Below, one piece after another: positions 8,042 to 17,509 of a stretch of DNA of 64,000 bases (the stretch's first letter is position 1; each line of letters starts with the position of its first letter). This stretch comes from Roseateles oligotrophus (GTDB taxonomy: Bacteria; Pseudomonadota; Gammaproteobacteria; Burkholderiales; Burkholderiaceae_C): the NCBI RefSeq assembly GCF_025717515.1, contig NZ_JAJIRN010000002.1:558001-622000 (forward strand). The letters are read 5' to 3'. The notes under the pieces were generated by a model. It searched no databases. It saw only the letters and a program-made list of their open reading frames with translations, and had not been told where the DNA came from. Both the position numbers and the translations under genes were made by a program.

Positions 8042-9976
8042 TCACTGATTGGCGGCCGGCCGCACCAAACTTGGCCGCGCGCCAAAACGCTTCAAGATCG
8101 ATTGCTCGATCCCCGATGCATCCAGACCCAGCGACGCCATCAAGCTAGGCACATCGCCATGCTCGATATATTCATCCGGCAAACCGAGCTGCAAGACCGG
8201 CAAATTGAAACCGGCTGCCTGCATAGCCTCCATCACGGCCGAACCCGCGCCGCCCATCACGCAGCCATCCTCCAGCGTCACGAACGCATCATGCGTGCGC
8301 GCCAATTCGGCCACCATCGCGTGATCCAGCGGCTTGACGAAACGCATATTGGCAACCGTCGCATCCAACTGTTCGGCCGCCTGCATTGCCGTATAGAGCA
8401 AGGTGCCAAAGCTCAAAATCGCGATTCGCGGCGCCTCCTGTGCCGAGCGCGCCTGCGGCTTGCCGGACTCGCGGCGTATTTCGCCCTTGCCCCAGGCCAA
8501 GGCCGTCATTTCTTTCTCGACCGCAACACCGGCGCCGGCGCCGCGTGGATAACGCACCGTCACAGGCCCCTTGTGCTGATAGGCGGTGAACAAGGCTTGC
8601 CGGCATTCGTTCTCGTCGGCCGGCGTCAGCAGCGCCATATTCGGAATGCAGCGGGTGAAGGCGATGTCGTAATTGCCGGCATGGGTTGCGCCATCGGCAC
8701 CGACCAGACCGGCTCGGTCCAAAGCGAAAACGACCGGCAGATTCTGCAGCGCCACGTCATGAATCAACTGGTCATAAGCGCGCTGCAAAAAGGTCGAGTA
8801 GATCGCCACCACCGGCTTCAAACCCTCGCAGGCCAGGCCAGCGGCAAAGGTCACCGCATGTTGCTCGGCAATGCCGACATCGTGATAGCGGGTCGGGAAA
8901 CGCTTGTGGAAATCCACCATGCCCGAACCTTCACGCATCGCCGGCGTGATGCCGACCAAGCGCAAATCCTGCTCGGCCATATCGCACAGCCACTCGCCAA
9001 AAATCTGGGTGAAGGTGGTCTTGGCCGGCGTGGTCGATTTGACAAAACCAACCGCCGGGTCAAATTTTCCCGGCGCCGCATGGTATTTGACCGGATCGGC
9101 CTCGGCCAGCTTGTAGCCCTGGCCTTTTTTGGTCACCACATGCAGGAATTGCGGACCTTTTTTGGCACGCAGATTCTCCAAGGTCGGGATCAAGGCGTCG
9201 AGGTCATGGCCGTCGATAGGGCCGACATAGTTGAAGCCAAACTCCTCGAAGATCGTCCCCGGCACGACCATGCCCTTGGTGTGCTCCTCGAAGCGGCGCG
9301 CAAACTCATACAGCGGCGTGTTCTTCAGCACCGACTTCGCACCCTCGCGGGCCGAAGAATAGAAATTGCCGCTCATCAAGCGCGCCAGGTATTTGTTCAA
9401 AGCACCGACCGGCGGGCTGATCGACATATCGTTATCGTTCAGGATCACCAGCATATTGCCGAGCAGGCCGCCATGCGGCACGCCGGCATTATTGAGCGCC
9501 TCAAAAGCCATGCCGGCCGTCATCGAGCCGTCGCCGATGATGGCCACCGCGCGGCGGTCTTCGCCCTTGATCTTGGCCGCCATCGCCATGCCATGCGCCG
9601 CCGAAATGGATGTGCTGGAATGGCCGGTGCCGAAGGTGTCGTAAGGGCTCTCGTCACGGCGCGGAAAACCGCTGATGCCGCCCAGATGCCGGATCGTCGC
9701 CAACTGTTCGCGCCGCCCCGTCAGCACCTTGTGCGGATAGGTCTGATGACCGACATCCCAGACCAGCCGGTCTTCGGGCGTGTTGAACACGTAGTGCAGG
9801 GCGACGGTCAATTCGACGGTACCCAAGTTTGAGCCCAGATGCCCGCCGACCTTGGAGTTGGACAAGGTGTCCAGCACATAGGCGCGCAACTCACCGGCCA
9901 GTTTGACCAGTTCGGTGCGCGGCAAACGGCGTAAATCGGCCGGGCTGTCTATGGTTCGCAAGAGGGGGTAATTCAT
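8042..9976 (-). CDS. dxs: 1-deoxy-D-xylulose-5-phosphate synthase
   Basis: A 644-residue thiamine-diphosphate enzyme condensing pyruvate and glyceraldehyde 3-phosphate, the entry reaction of the MEP isoprenoid pathway. The N-terminal domain has [13 protein letters not shown] and [15 protein letters not shown]. The thiamine-diphosphate motif runs from [18 protein letters not shown] to [10 protein letters not shown]. The transketolase-type middle domain has [15 protein letters not shown], and the C-terminal domain has RYPRGAG. I chose the ATG at 9976 ([12 protein letters not shown]), which matches usual family starts; the frame extends upstream only as an artefact across ispA. It follows ispA by 14 bases in the xseB-ispA-dxs operon. 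Confidence 0.97.
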   Translation of the reverse strand: MNYPLLRTIDSPADLRRLPRTELVKLAGELRAYVLDTLSNSKVGGHLGSNLGTVELTVALHYVFNTPEDRLVWDVGHQTYPHKVLTGRREQLATIRHLGGISGFPRRDESPYDTFGTGHSSTSISAAHGMAMAAKIKGEDRRAVAIIGDGSMTAGMAFEALNNAGVPHGGLLGNMLVILNDNDMSISPPVGALNKYLARLMSGNFYSSAREGAKSVLKNTPLYEFARRFEEHTKGMVVPGTIFEEFGFNYVGPIDGHDLDALIPTLENLRAKKGPQFLHVVTKKGQGYKLAEADPVKYHAAPGKFDPAVGFVKSTTPAKTTFTQIFGEWLCDMAEQDLRLVGITPAMREGSGMVDFHKRFPTRYHDVGIAEQHAVTFAAGLACEGLKPVVAIYSTFLQRAYDQLIHDVALQNLPVVFALDRAGLVGADGATHAGNYDIAFTRCIPNMALLTPADENECRQALFTAYQHKGPVTVRYPRGAGAGVAVEKEMTALAWGKGEIRRESGKPQARSAQEAPRIAILSFGTLLYTAMQAAEQLDATVANMRFVKPLDHAMVAELARTHDAFVTLEDGCVMGGAGSAVMEAMQAAGFNLPVLQLGLPDEYIEHGDVPSLMASLGLDASGIEQSILKRFGARPSLVRPAANQ

Positions 9977-9990
9977 CGCTGAGCCCGCTT

Positions 9991-10896
9991 TCAGTTGTCG
10001 CGTTCGACGACCATATCGGCCAATAAGCTCAGCCAAGCGGTGTTGTTCAAGCCGCTGTCTCTCAAGGCCTGCTGAGCCTGGCAACGCAATTGTTGGGCCA
10101 ATTCGCGAGCCGGAGCCAAACCCAAAACGCTGACATAGGTCGGCTTATTGGCGTCCTGATCCTTGCCCGCCGTTTTGCCCAAGACCTCCGAATCCTGGGT
10201 GACATCCAGAATGTCGTCGACCACTTGAAACGCCAGGCCCAAGGCCGCACCGTACTCGGCCAATGCCGCCGTGGCTGTCGCAGAGGTCGGGCCGCAAGCC
10301 GCACCCATCATCACGCTGGCTTGCAGCAAAACGCCGGTCTTGCGGCGATGCATATCTTGCAAGGTCGCTTCATCCAACAGCAGTCCTATGCTGGCCAGAT
10401 CGATGGCCTGGCCACCGGCCATGCCGGCATGGCCGGCCGCACGGGCCAAAAGCGCACAAAGCCTCGCTTGCAGCTCAGGCACCACGCCACTGTCCGGCGT
10501 CAAGACTTCGAAGGCCAAGGCCTGCATCGCGTCCCCGGCCAGCATCGCCTGCGCCTCGCCGAACTGCACATGCACGGTCGGCTTGCCGCGCCGCAGCACA
10601 TCGTCATCCATGCAGGGCATATCGTCATGCACCAGCGAATAGGCATGAATCAACTCGACCGCGCAGGCAGCGCGCATGGCGGCCTCGGGGTCGCCGTCGA
10701 CCGCCTCGCAAGTGGCCAGCACCAGCAGCGGCCGCAATCGCTTGCCGCCGTCAAGCACCGCATAACGCATCGCGACACCCAGACCGACCGGCGCATCAAT
10801 CGGCACGAAGCCATCAAGCGCCGCCTCACACGCAACGAGTGATCGCTGCATCCATTGTTCAAACACACCGGCATCCACGCTTAGGACTCTCCCCAT
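9991..10896 (-). CDS. ispA: Farnesyl diphosphate synthase (geranyltranstransferase)
   Basis: A 301-residue trans-prenyltransferase joining isopentenyl diphosphate to dimethylallyl and geranyl diphosphate to give farnesyl diphosphate. The first aspartate-rich motif is DDMPCMDDD, preceded by [10 protein letters not shown] and HAYSLVHDD; the second is [12 protein letters not shown], followed by the [16 protein letters not shown] block typical of IspA. The ATG at 10896 gives [10 protein letters not shown]; the frame is open for another 99 codons upstream but these overlap xseB. The start overlaps the xseB stop by 16 bases, indicating translational coupling. Confidence 0.96.
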   Translation of the reverse strand: MGRVLSVDAGVFEQWMQRSLVACEAALDGFVPIDAPVGLGVAMRYAVLDGGKRLRPLLVLATCEAVDGDPEAAMRAACAVELIHAYSLVHDDMPCMDDDVLRRGKPTVHVQFGEAQAMLAGDAMQALAFEVLTPDSGVVPELQARLCALLARAAGHAGMAGGQAIDLASIGLLLDEATLQDMHRRKTGVLLQASVMMGAACGPTSATATAALAEYGAALGLAFQVVDDILDVTQDSEVLGKTAGKDQDANKPTYVSVLGLAPARELAQQLRCQAQQALRDSGLNNTAWLSLLADMVVERDN

Positions 10897-11141
10897 TGTT
10901 TCAATTCCTCGCCCTCCAGCACCTTGACTTGTTGTTCTACGGCCTGAAGACGCGAGCGGCAGAATCCCAGCAGTTCTGCGCCCCGTCGATAACTTTCCAG
11001 CAATTGATCCAGCGGCAACTGCCCGGCTTCCATATCGGCGACAAGCCGCTCCAACTCGCCGAGCGCATGCTCGTAGCTGGTGGCGACTGCGTGTTCCGCA
11101 TCTTTCAACGCGGCTTTGGAGGGGCTGCTGGCTCTGGTCAT
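10881..11141 (-). CDS. xseB: Exodeoxyribonuclease VII small subunit
   Basis: An 86-residue small subunit of the XseA/XseB nuclease, which degrades single-stranded DNA in both directions. The body [18 protein letters not shown], then [17 protein letters not shown], is the complete XseB helical hairpin, and the last residues EEL-QWGES are slightly charged as usual. Several XseB subunits coat each XseA. It is first in xseB-ispA-dxs, a common grouping in beta- and gammaproteobacteria; xseA is not nearby. Confidence 0.94.
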   Translation of the reverse strand: MTRASSPSKAALKDAEHAVATSYEHALGELERLVADMEAGQLPLDQLLESYRRGAELLGFCRSRLQAVEQQVKVLEGEELKQWGES

Positions 11142-11441
11142 TACATTCTGCGAAAGCGGCGATTGTAGTCAGTGAGGCCATCGGCACTGTCACAAGGCCG
11201 CCACGTTCGCCCGAACGGCTGTATTGACACAGGACAGAACAGGGATAGCCCTCCTGGGTACAATCGCGCCCTTTCTGGATTCACCTTTGATGGGTCTCCA
11301 GTTTCTTTTTCGCGAACCCGGCACCTGATTGACGCAAGGCCGGCACAGGAATCCTTCCGTTTCGCAAACGGGTCGACCGTAAACTCAGCCAAGCAGGCGC
11401 GAGTGACAAGGTGACTGGATTCTCGGAGAACCGACTGGATC
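11142..11441. other. Divergent promoter region between xseB and the Rieske oxygenase gene
   Basis: This 300-base gap separates two divergent genes and holds no credible gene. TACAAT at 11259-11264, inside GGGTACAATCGCGCCC, looks like a sigma-70 -10 box for the rightward gene with a leader of about 170 bases. A TTGACA at 11224-11229 is too far upstream (29 bases) to pair with it. A weak Shine-Dalgarno GGAG lies at 11425-11428, 13 bases before the next start. The long leader is unexplained. Confidence 0.35.
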
Positions 11442-12554
11442 ATGTCCGACCTGAGTATTTCCCTCTCAGCGCTTGAACGAAGCAAGACGCAGTTACCGGT
11501 AAGTTCCTATTTTGACGAGGCTTTGTTCAGCCAAGAACAGGCCTTGCTCTTTCAGAACGGCCCCCGCTATCTCGGCCACGCCTTGGCGGTGCCAGAGGTT
11601 GGCGACTTTTACGCCCTGCCGCAAGAAGGCGAAGGCCGCGCCTTGGTTCGTACGCCTCAAGGGCTGGAGCTGATCTCCAACGTTTGCCGCCATCGCCAGG
11701 CCGTGATGCTGCGCGGCCGCGGGAATACGCGTAGCAATATCGTCTGCCCGCTACACCGCTGGACCTATGACCTCAAGGGCGAGTTGCTGGGCGCACCCCA
11801 TTTCGAGCAAGACCCCTGCCTGAACCTGAATCGCTACAAGTTGCGGGAATGGAACGGCCTGCTGTTCGAAGACAACGGCCATGACGTCGCGGCCGAGTTG
11901 GCCAATTTGGGTGTCGCCGCCGAGCTGGATTTTTCCGGCTATGTGCTGGACAAGGTCCACGTCCATCAATGCGACTACAACTGGAAGACCTTTATCGAGG
12001 TCTATCTGGAGGACTATCACGTCGGGCCTTTCCATCCCGGCCTGGGTCAATTTGTAAGCTGTGACGATCTGGCTTGGGAGATGGGTCGCAACCACTCGGT
12101 GCAAACGGTCGGTATCCACAAGGACCTGGCCAAGCCCGGCTCGGCCGTCTACCAGCGCTGGCATGATCAATTGCTGAAGTTTCGCGACGGCGAGACCCCC
12201 AAGGCCGGCGCCATTTGGCTAACCTATTACCCGCACATCATGGTCGAGTGGTATCCGCATGTGCTGGTGGTGTCGACGCTCTTCCCCAAGGGCCCGCAAC
12301 AGACCGCCAATATCGTCGAGTTCTACTACCCGGAAGAAATCGCGGCCTTCGAGCGCGACTTTGTCGAGGCCCATCAGGCCGCCTATATGGAAACCTGTGT
12401 CGAGGACGATGAGATCGCCCTTCGCATGGATGCCGGCCGGCGCGCCTTGATGGAGCGCGGCGACAACGAGGTCGGCCCTTACCAGAGTCCGATGGAAGAC
12501 GGCATGCAGCATTTCCATGAGTGGTACCGGCGCGAAATGAACTTCAAAGGCTGA
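11442..12554 (+). CDS. Rieske-type aromatic ring-hydroxylating oxygenase, alpha subunit
   Basis: A 370-residue protein with an N-terminal Rieske [2Fe-2S] domain and a C-terminal non-heme iron domain. Rieske ligands are seen as CRH (in NVCRHRQAV) and CPLH (in NIVCPLHRWTYD). The mononuclear iron motif is YLEDYHVGPFH, giving D-x2-H-x4-H. Such proteins hydroxylate or demethylate aromatic or quaternary-amine substrates using electrons from a separate reductase. No beta subunit, ferredoxin or reductase gene is adjacent, so it is probably a homotrimeric alpha-only enzyme fed by an unlinked reductase. The substrate cannot be predicted. It is monocistronic, with a strong terminator right behind it. 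Confidence 0.88.
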   Translation: MSDLSISLSALERSKTQLPVSSYFDEALFSQEQALLFQNGPRYLGHALAVPEVGDFYALPQEGEGRALVRTPQGLELISNVCRHRQAVMLRGRGNTRSNIVCPLHRWTYDLKGELLGAPHFEQDPCLNLNRYKLREWNGLLFEDNGHDVAAELANLGVAAELDFSGYVLDKVHVHQCDYNWKTFIEVYLEDYHVGPFHPGLGQFVSCDDLAWEMGRNHSVQTVGIHKDLAKPGSAVYQRWHDQLLKFRDGETPKAGAIWLTYYPHIMVEWYPHVLVVSTLFPKGPQQTANIVEFYYPEEIAAFERDFVEAHQAAYMETCVEDDEIALRMDAGRRALMERGDNEVGPYQSPMEDGMQHFHEWYRREMNFKG

Positions 12555-12570
12555 GCCAAAGCTCGAAGCC

Positions 12571-12608
12571 CAACGCCCCGCTCGGTGAATGCCGATCGGG
12601 GCGTTTTT
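12571..12608 (+). terminator. Intrinsic terminator after the Rieske oxygenase gene
   Basis: ACGCCCCG (12573-12580) pairs with CGGGGCGT (12597-12604). The stem continues inward, after one mismatch, with TCGG/CCGA around a TGAATG loop, and it is followed directly by TTTTT. It starts 17 bases after the stop codon. An in-frame ATG at 12585 lies inside this stem, so the next gene must start later. Confidence 0.88.
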
Positions 12609-12623
12609 CATGGGCTGGCCATA

Positions 12624-13541
12624 ATGCCGGCCATGCCTGCACCTTTGCTGATGATCGCCGCCACGTTCTTGTTCGCCACCATGGGTGTGTGCGTTAAGCT
12701 AGCCTCGGAGTTTTACGACGCCGGCGAGATCGTCATGTACCGCGGCGCCATCGGTGCGCTGTTGCTGGCCGGCCTGACCATGGCGCGCAGGAGCAGCCTG
12801 CGCACCCGCGTGCCGGCCATGCATTTCTGGCGCAGCCTGTCCGGCGTGACGGCGCTCTCGCTGTGGTTCTATGCGATCGGCAAGTTGCCGCTGGCCACCG
12901 CGATGACCTTGAACTACATGTCCTCGGTCTGGATGGCCTTGTTCCTGATCGGTGGCGCGGTGATGCTGGGCAGCGCCCGCATTGACGGCAGGCTCGTCGC
13001 GGCGGTCTTGCTGGGCTTTGTCGGCGTGGCCCTGGTGTTGCGCCCCACGCTCGATCAGCAACAACTCTGGCATGGCTTGGCCGGCCTGCTTTCGGGTATG
13101 TTGGCGGCCATGGCCTATTTGCAGGTCACGGCGCTGGGCCGGGCGGGCGAACCGGAAGATCGCATCGTCTTCTATTTTTCGCTCGGCGGCGCCTTGGCCG
13201 GCGCGCTCAGCACCGGTGCGCAAAGCCTGGCGGGTTGGGGCGGCACCCATGGCCACAGTCTCAAAGGTGCGGGCCTGCTGCTGGCCGTGGGCCTGCTGGC
13301 CACCGCCGCGCAGCTCTTGATGACGCGCGCCTATGGCCAGGGCAAGACGCTGGCGATCGCCTGCCTGCAATACCTGGGCATCGTGTTCTCTTTCATCTAC
13401 GGCGCCTGGCTGTTTCGCGACCCCATCACGGTTTGGGCGGCAGGCGGTATGCTTTTGATCATCATCGCCGGCTTGGCCGCCACCTTGTTACGCGCCAGCA
13501 GCACACCACCCGACAGTCAACATCAGGTCAATGAATCATGA
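12624..13541 (+). CDS. EamA/DMT-family transporter
   Basis: A roughly 305-residue inner-membrane protein with ten hydrophobic helices arranged as two EamA repeats, for example LLMIAATFLFATMGVCVKLAS at the start and GIVFSFIYGAWLFRD near the end. Members of the drug/metabolite transporter superfamily mostly export amino acids or other small metabolites. The substrate is not predictable here. Starts at 12624 or 12633 are both possible; the ATG at 12585 was rejected because it falls in a terminator stem. Its stop overlaps the next start (ATGA at 13538), so it is coupled to the sulfurtransferase gene. Confidence 0.85.
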   Translation: MPAMPAPLLMIAATFLFATMGVCVKLASEFYDAGEIVMYRGAIGALLLAGLTMARRSSLRTRVPAMHFWRSLSGVTALSLWFYAIGKLPLATAMTLNYMSSVWMALFLIGGAVMLGSARIDGRLVAAVLLGFVGVALVLRPTLDQQQLWHGLAGLLSGMLAAMAYLQVTALGRAGEPEDRIVFYFSLGGALAGALSTGAQSLAGWGGTHGHSLKGAGLLLAVGLLATAAQLLMTRAYGQGKTLAIACLQYLGIVFSFIYGAWLFRDPITVWAAGGMLLIIIAGLAATLLRASSTPPDSQHQVNES

Positions 13542-14401
13542 AGCAAACCAGCTATCAAACCCTTGTCTGTGCCAGCGAACTCGACGAGTTGAATCGCAGC
13601 GGCCAAGCACCGCTATTGATCGACGCGAGCTTTGATCTGGCCAACACCGACGCCGGCCAAACCGCCTACAAGGCGGCACACCTGCCCGGCGCCCATTACC
13701 TGCATCTGGACCGCGATCTGAGTGGGCCCAAGCTCGACGCGAATGGCCAATTTCGCGGCCGCCACCCCTTGCCCGATCGCACCGACTTTGCCCGTCGCAT
13801 GAGCGAGTTAGGGCTGAGCCCCGGGCGGCAAGTGGTCAGCTACGACGCGCAGGGCGGCATGTACGCGGCCAGGCTTTGGTGGATGTTGCGCTGGCTCGGT
13901 CATGCCAACGTCGCCGTACTGGACGGCGGGCAGCAAGCCTGGCTCGACGCGGGCCTCACCCTCACCGACGCGCTTCCTGCCGTACATGCGGGCAACTTCA
14001 AGCCGACCGATAGCCTGGTCGTCAGCCTGAGCGCGGATGAACTGCTGCCGCGTCTGGGTCAACTCAGGTTGATCGATGCCCGCGCACCCGAGCGCTTTCG
14101 CGGCGAGGTCGAACCCTTGGACAAAAAGGCCGGCCATATCCCCGGCGCCAGCAACCGCCTGTTCAAAAACAATCTGCAGGCCAACGGCTGCTTCAAGCCC
14201 GCGCAGGACTTGCGGGCCGACTTTGAGGCCTTGATCGCACCCCATGACGCCACAAACGTCATCCACCAATGCGGCTCCGGGGTCACCGCCTGCCACAACC
14301 TGCTGGCCATGGCCCATGCGGGCTTGCACGGCTCGATGCTCTACCCCGGCTCGTGGAGCGAATGGTCGGCCGACCCGGCCAGACCTGTCGCCAAAGGCTA
14401 G
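13538..14401 (+). CDS. sseA: 3-mercaptopyruvate sulfurtransferase
   Basis: A 287-residue two-rhodanese-domain protein. The inactive N-terminal domain ends near GGQQAWLDAGL. The C-terminal domain carries the persulfide-forming cysteine C245 in HQCGSGVTACHN. The CGSGVT loop is the mark of 3-mercaptopyruvate enzymes, as opposed to the CRxGxT loop of thiosulfate sulfurtransferases. It transfers sulfur from 3-mercaptopyruvate to thiophilic acceptors such as thioredoxin or cyanide. It is translationally coupled to the upstream EamA transporter, which suggests a shared role in sulfur or cysteine-metabolite balance, though this is inference. Confidence 0.93.
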   Translation: MKQTSYQTLVCASELDELNRSGQAPLLIDASFDLANTDAGQTAYKAAHLPGAHYLHLDRDLSGPKLDANGQFRGRHPLPDRTDFARRMSELGLSPGRQVVSYDAQGGMYAARLWWMLRWLGHANVAVLDGGQQAWLDAGLTLTDALPAVHAGNFKPTDSLVVSLSADELLPRLGQLRLIDARAPERFRGEVEPLDKKAGHIPGASNRLFKNNLQANGCFKPAQDLRADFEALIAPHDATNVIHQCGSGVTACHNLLAMAHAGLHGSMLYPGSWSEWSADPARPVAKG

Positions 14402-14431
14402 CAAACCAAAAGCGGGGGCTGGCGCGCGCCC

Positions 14432-14445
14432 TTGACATAGCGCAA
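14432..14445. promoter_or_regulatory. FNR-like anaerobox upstream of uspA
   Basis: TTGACATAGCGCAA resembles the FNR/ANR consensus TTGAT-N4-ATCAA, with 7 of 10 specified positions matching. It lies 54 bases before the uspA start, a suitable place for activation. Universal stress genes are often FNR-controlled in proteobacteria. The TTGACA inside it could alternatively be a plain -35 box. Confidence 0.4.
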
Positions 14446-14499
14446 GATCGACCCGCCATCGCCGCACGACACTGAAGGCTATTTCAACGGAGGATTGTC

Positions 14500-14934
14500 A
14501 TGTTCAAGCGAATTCTTGTTCCGACCGACGGCTCTGAAATCAGCGCCAAGGCACTCAACACCGCCATCGGCATGGCGCGCATCCACGGCGCCACCTTGTA
14601 CGCGCTCAGCGTCAAGGAGCCCTTCCCCTACAGCGCGGTATCCGAGATGCAGCCGACCCCGCCGCAGGAGTTCTTTGATGTGCAAGAGCGGATTGCCTCG
14701 GCGCGCGTCAAGGAAGCCATGGACGCCGCCAAAGCCGCCGATGTAGCCTGCGAAGGCCACACCATCGAGGCCTTGCACGCCTGGGAAGCCATCATCGAAC
14801 ATGCCAGCAGCAATCAATGCGATCTGGTCGTGATGGCCTCGCATGGCCGGCGCGGCGTGCAGGCGCTGCTACTCGGCAGCGAAACCCAAAAAGTGCTGAC
14901 GCACTGCACGACGCCTGTGCTGGTGGTCCGCTAA
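14500..14934 (+). CDS. Universal stress protein A family
   Basis: A 144-residue single-domain cytoplasmic protein. ILVPTDGSEISAKAL at the start and VVMASHGRRGVQALLLGSETQ near the end supply the G-x2-G-x9-G-S ATP-binding motif, so it is probably an ATP-binding UspFG-type member that forms dimers. Such proteins aid survival under oxygen limitation, starvation or oxidative stress; the exact role is unknown. It has a good Shine-Dalgarno (AACGGAGG, ending 8 bases upstream) and its own promoter region with an FNR-like box. Confidence 0.92.
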   Translation: MFKRILVPTDGSEISAKALNTAIGMARIHGATLYALSVKEPFPYSAVSEMQPTPPQEFFDVQERIASARVKEAMDAAKAADVACEGHTIEALHAWEAIIEHASSNQCDLVVMASHGRRGVQALLLGSETQKVLTHCTTPVLVVR

Positions 14935-14951
14935 GCGCAAACGGGTGTGAC

Positions 14952-15731
14952 TCAATGGCCGTGGTGTGAAACCGCCACGACCATCACCACCAGGCCCAGC
15001 CCGCCGCCCAGCCAGGCGAGTTGCGCAGCCGTCTCGCGCCAAGGCAGGCGGCGCTGCAATTGCGGAATCAAGTCCGCCACCGCCACATAGATAAAACTGC
15101 TGCTGGCGGCCACCAGCAAATAGGGGAACAGGCTCTCCCAGGGCCCGACCAGAAAGTAGCCGACCACGCCGCCTATCACCGCAGCCAAGCCCGACAGCGC
15201 GTTGAACAGCAGCGCCTTCGAGCGCGAGAAGCCGGCATTCAGCAGCACGATGTAGTCACCCACCTCCTGCGGGATTTCATGCGCGATGATGGCCAGCGAG
15301 GTCACCAGGCCCAGATAAGGGTCGGTCAAGAACGCCGCCGCGATGATGATGCCGTCGCAAAAATTGTGGATGCTGTCGCCGACCAGGACGCTGACGCCGC
15401 CCTTGCCCGCCTGCTCACTGTCGAAATGGTGATGATGGTGGTGGCCGTCGCCCTCATGGTGATGGGTATGGCGATACAACTCGGCCTTCTCCAGCAAGAA
15501 GAAGAACATCAGGCCACCCAGCAAGGTCATGAACAGTGACTGCGGGCTGGCGCGGCCATCAAACGCCTCGGGCAAGACCTGCAGCAAGGCAGTTCCGAGC
15601 AAGATGCCGGTGGACAGGCTGACCAGATGTTTGACCACCCGCCCCAGCAGGCTCACGGTCAGGCTGGCGGCGATCAACACCGACAAGAGCCCGCCGGCCA
15701 AGGTCGCCAGCACGATATAGAGAAGAGTCAT
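14952..15731 (-). CDS. ZIP-family divalent metal transporter
   Basis: A 259-residue inner-membrane protein with about eight helices. The variable cytoplasmic loop after helix 3 is histidine-rich (HTHHHEGDGHHHHHH, residues about 88-102). Helices 4 and 5 carry the metal-site motifs HNFCDG and HEIPQE, which are the transport residues of ZIP proteins. Expected substrates are Zn2+ and possibly Fe2+ or Mn2+. It ends 15 bases from convergent uspA and is divergent from ppx. It could be Zur-regulated, but no clear Zur box was recognised. Confidence 0.92.
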   Translation of the reverse strand: MTLLYIVLATLAGGLLSVLIAASLTVSLLGRVVKHLVSLSTGILLGTALLQVLPEAFDGRASPQSLFMTLLGGLMFFFLLEKAELYRHTHHHEGDGHHHHHHFDSEQAGKGGVSVLVGDSIHNFCDGIIIAAAFLTDPYLGLVTSLAIIAHEIPQEVGDYIVLLNAGFSRSKALLFNALSGLAAVIGGVVGYFLVGPWESLFPYLLVAASSSFIYVAVADLIPQLQRRLPWRETAAQLAWLGGGLGLVVMVVAVSHHGH

Positions 15732-15966
15732 GGTTTTCCAGTGAACTGCGCGCCCAAACTAAAACGCGCCCAATTGGCGCGGTTTGCTCAGCTCAGGTTC
15801 CCGCGCATCGCGCAGGCGTGGGACGTATCTTATCAAGCGTGTCAAGTCGCCCACCCAGCAAGCCGATCGAGGCTTTTGTTGTTATCCGGGACAAGCGCCT
15901 TATCTGTGCGCCGAAAGCTCGCCACCTGACCCGAAATTGCCGCCATTTACACCGACAATCGCGCCC

Positions 15967-17493
15967 ATGAATTTGCCTGCCGCTCCTTTGAGTTCCGATA
16001 TTGCCGCTCCGCTCGCCGCCATCGACATGGGCTCCAACAGCTTCCGACTGGAGATCGCGCATATGCCGCGCGGCCAGTACAAGCGCCTCGAATACCTGAA
16101 AGAAACCGTTCGCCTGGGCGCCGGGCTCGACGCCGACGGCATGTTGACCGAGGTCGCCATGCAGCGGGGGCTTGATTGCCTGCGGCGGTTTGCTCAGCGT
16201 TTGAACGGTTTCCCAGCCACTCGAGTGCGCGCCGTGGCCACGCAGACGCTGCGTGAGGCACGCAACCGGAACGCATTTCTGGAACGCGCTAAAGCCGAGT
16301 TGGGCTACCCCATCGAGGTGATCGCAGGCCGCGAAGAGGCCAGACTGATTTTTGCCGGCGTGGCTCGGATGCAGCCGTCCACCCTGCCCCGCTTGGTCAT
16401 CGACATCGGCGGGCGCTCGACCGAGATGATTCTCGGCAAGGGCCGCAAGCCGTTGACGGCAGAATCCTTCCAGGTCGGCAGCGTCAGCCTGTCACTGCGC
16501 TTTTTCCCCGATGGCAAATTCACGGCGGAAGCCTTCCGCGCCGCCCAGGTCGCGGCCGGCGCGGAGCTGGAAGAAGCATTGACCCTGTTCAAACCGGCGA
16601 TGTGGCAAGAGGCACTCGGCTCATCCGGGACGGTCGGTGCGGTCGCGCAGATTCTGGCGGCCAGCGGAGTGACGGATGGCCGCATCACGCCAGCAGCCCT
16701 GCGTTGGTGCATCGAGCAGGCCTTGGCCGCCGGCAGCATGGACAAACTCAAGCTGCCGGGCTTGAAAGAAGACCGCCGCGCCGTCGTCGGTGGCGGCCTG
16801 TGCATCCTCTACACCCTGCTGACGCAGTTCGGCATTGAAGAGTTGCTGCCGGCCAAGGGTGCGCTGCGACAAGGCGTTATTTTTGATCTGATCGAGCGCC
16901 TTGAGGCCGAAAGTGCCGCGGCGCTGGGACTGACCGCGCTGGATATGCGCGACGCCTCGGTGGCAGCCTTGCAGCGACGCTTTTCCGTCGATCTGGCGCA
17001 AGCCGAGCGAGTGCAGACGGTCGCGGCCTCCATTTACGGGCAGTTGCTTGCGCGGGCGCCGCGCGAGCGTCAGCGTGAGTTGGACTGGGCCGCAGCGCTG
17101 CACGAAATCGGCATGATGGTCTCTCACCACGACCACCATCGCCACAGCGCCTATTTGCTGGCCCATGTGGATGCGGCCGGATTCTCGCAAGACCAACTCA
17201 AGCGCCTGGGCGATTTGGCCCTGGGTCAGCGTGGCGGCCTGCGCAAACTCGATGCCTTGCTGGATGACGAGAGCCTGCTCTGGCAGCTGCTGAGCCTGCG
17301 TCTGGCCTTGATCAAATGCCATGCCCGCAGCGCCGTTGATCCGCAGGCCATGCGCCTGAGCCGTCAGGGCCGGCGCGTGCAATTGACCCTGCCCAAGAAC
17401 TGGGCCAGCGAGCACCCGAGAACCAACTTCTTGCTGCAAGAAGAGGCTGCGGCCTGGTCGCGCAGCGGTCTGCTGGACTTGAACCTGGCTTAA
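15967..17493 (+). CDS. ppx: Exopolyphosphatase / guanosine pentaphosphate phosphatase (Ppx/GppA)
   Basis: A 508-residue member of the sugar kinase/HSP70/actin fold. LAAIDMGSNSFRLEIAHM is the phosphate-1 loop; the middle has EVIAGREEARLIFAGV and VIDIGGRSTEMI. The C-terminal HD-like domain has ALHEIGMMVSHHDHHRHSAYLL. It removes terminal phosphates from polyphosphate or pppGpp; IGGRST in place of the common IGGGST is a small deviation. The ATG at 15967 gives the usual short lead. It faces sixA and ppk1, forming a polyphosphate-turnover cluster. Confidence 0.93.
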   Translation: MNLPAAPLSSDIAAPLAAIDMGSNSFRLEIAHMPRGQYKRLEYLKETVRLGAGLDADGMLTEVAMQRGLDCLRRFAQRLNGFPATRVRAVATQTLREARNRNAFLERAKAELGYPIEVIAGREEARLIFAGVARMQPSTLPRLVIDIGGRSTEMILGKGRKPLTAESFQVGSVSLSLRFFPDGKFTAEAFRAAQVAAGAELEEALTLFKPAMWQEALGSSGTVGAVAQILAASGVTDGRITPAALRWCIEQALAAGSMDKLKLPGLKEDRRAVVGGGLCILYTLLTQFGIEELLPAKGALRQGVIFDLIERLEAESAAALGLTALDMRDASVAALQRRFSVDLAQAERVQTVAASIYGQLLARAPRERQRELDWAAALHEIGMMVSHHDHHRHSAYLLAHVDAAGFSQDQLKRLGDLALGQRGGLRKLDALLDDESLLWQLLSLRLALIKCHARSAVDPQAMRLSRQGRRVQLTLPKNWASEHPRTNFLLQEEAAAWSRSGLLDLNLA

Positions 17494-17509
17494 CTGGCTT
17501 AAGCCGAAC

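Noticed and set aside
9977-10084. 36-codon N-terminal extension of dxs overlapping ispA
   Set aside because: The family starts at [12 protein letters not shown]; the extension is the out-of-frame ispA 3' end.
11224-11264. TTGACA and TACAAT as one sigma-70 promoter
   Set aside because: The spacer is 29 bases, too long for a normal promoter.
12585-12623. Earlier ATG for the EamA transporter
   Set aside because: It lies within the stem of the terminator at 12571-12608 and would not be on the outgoing transcript leader.
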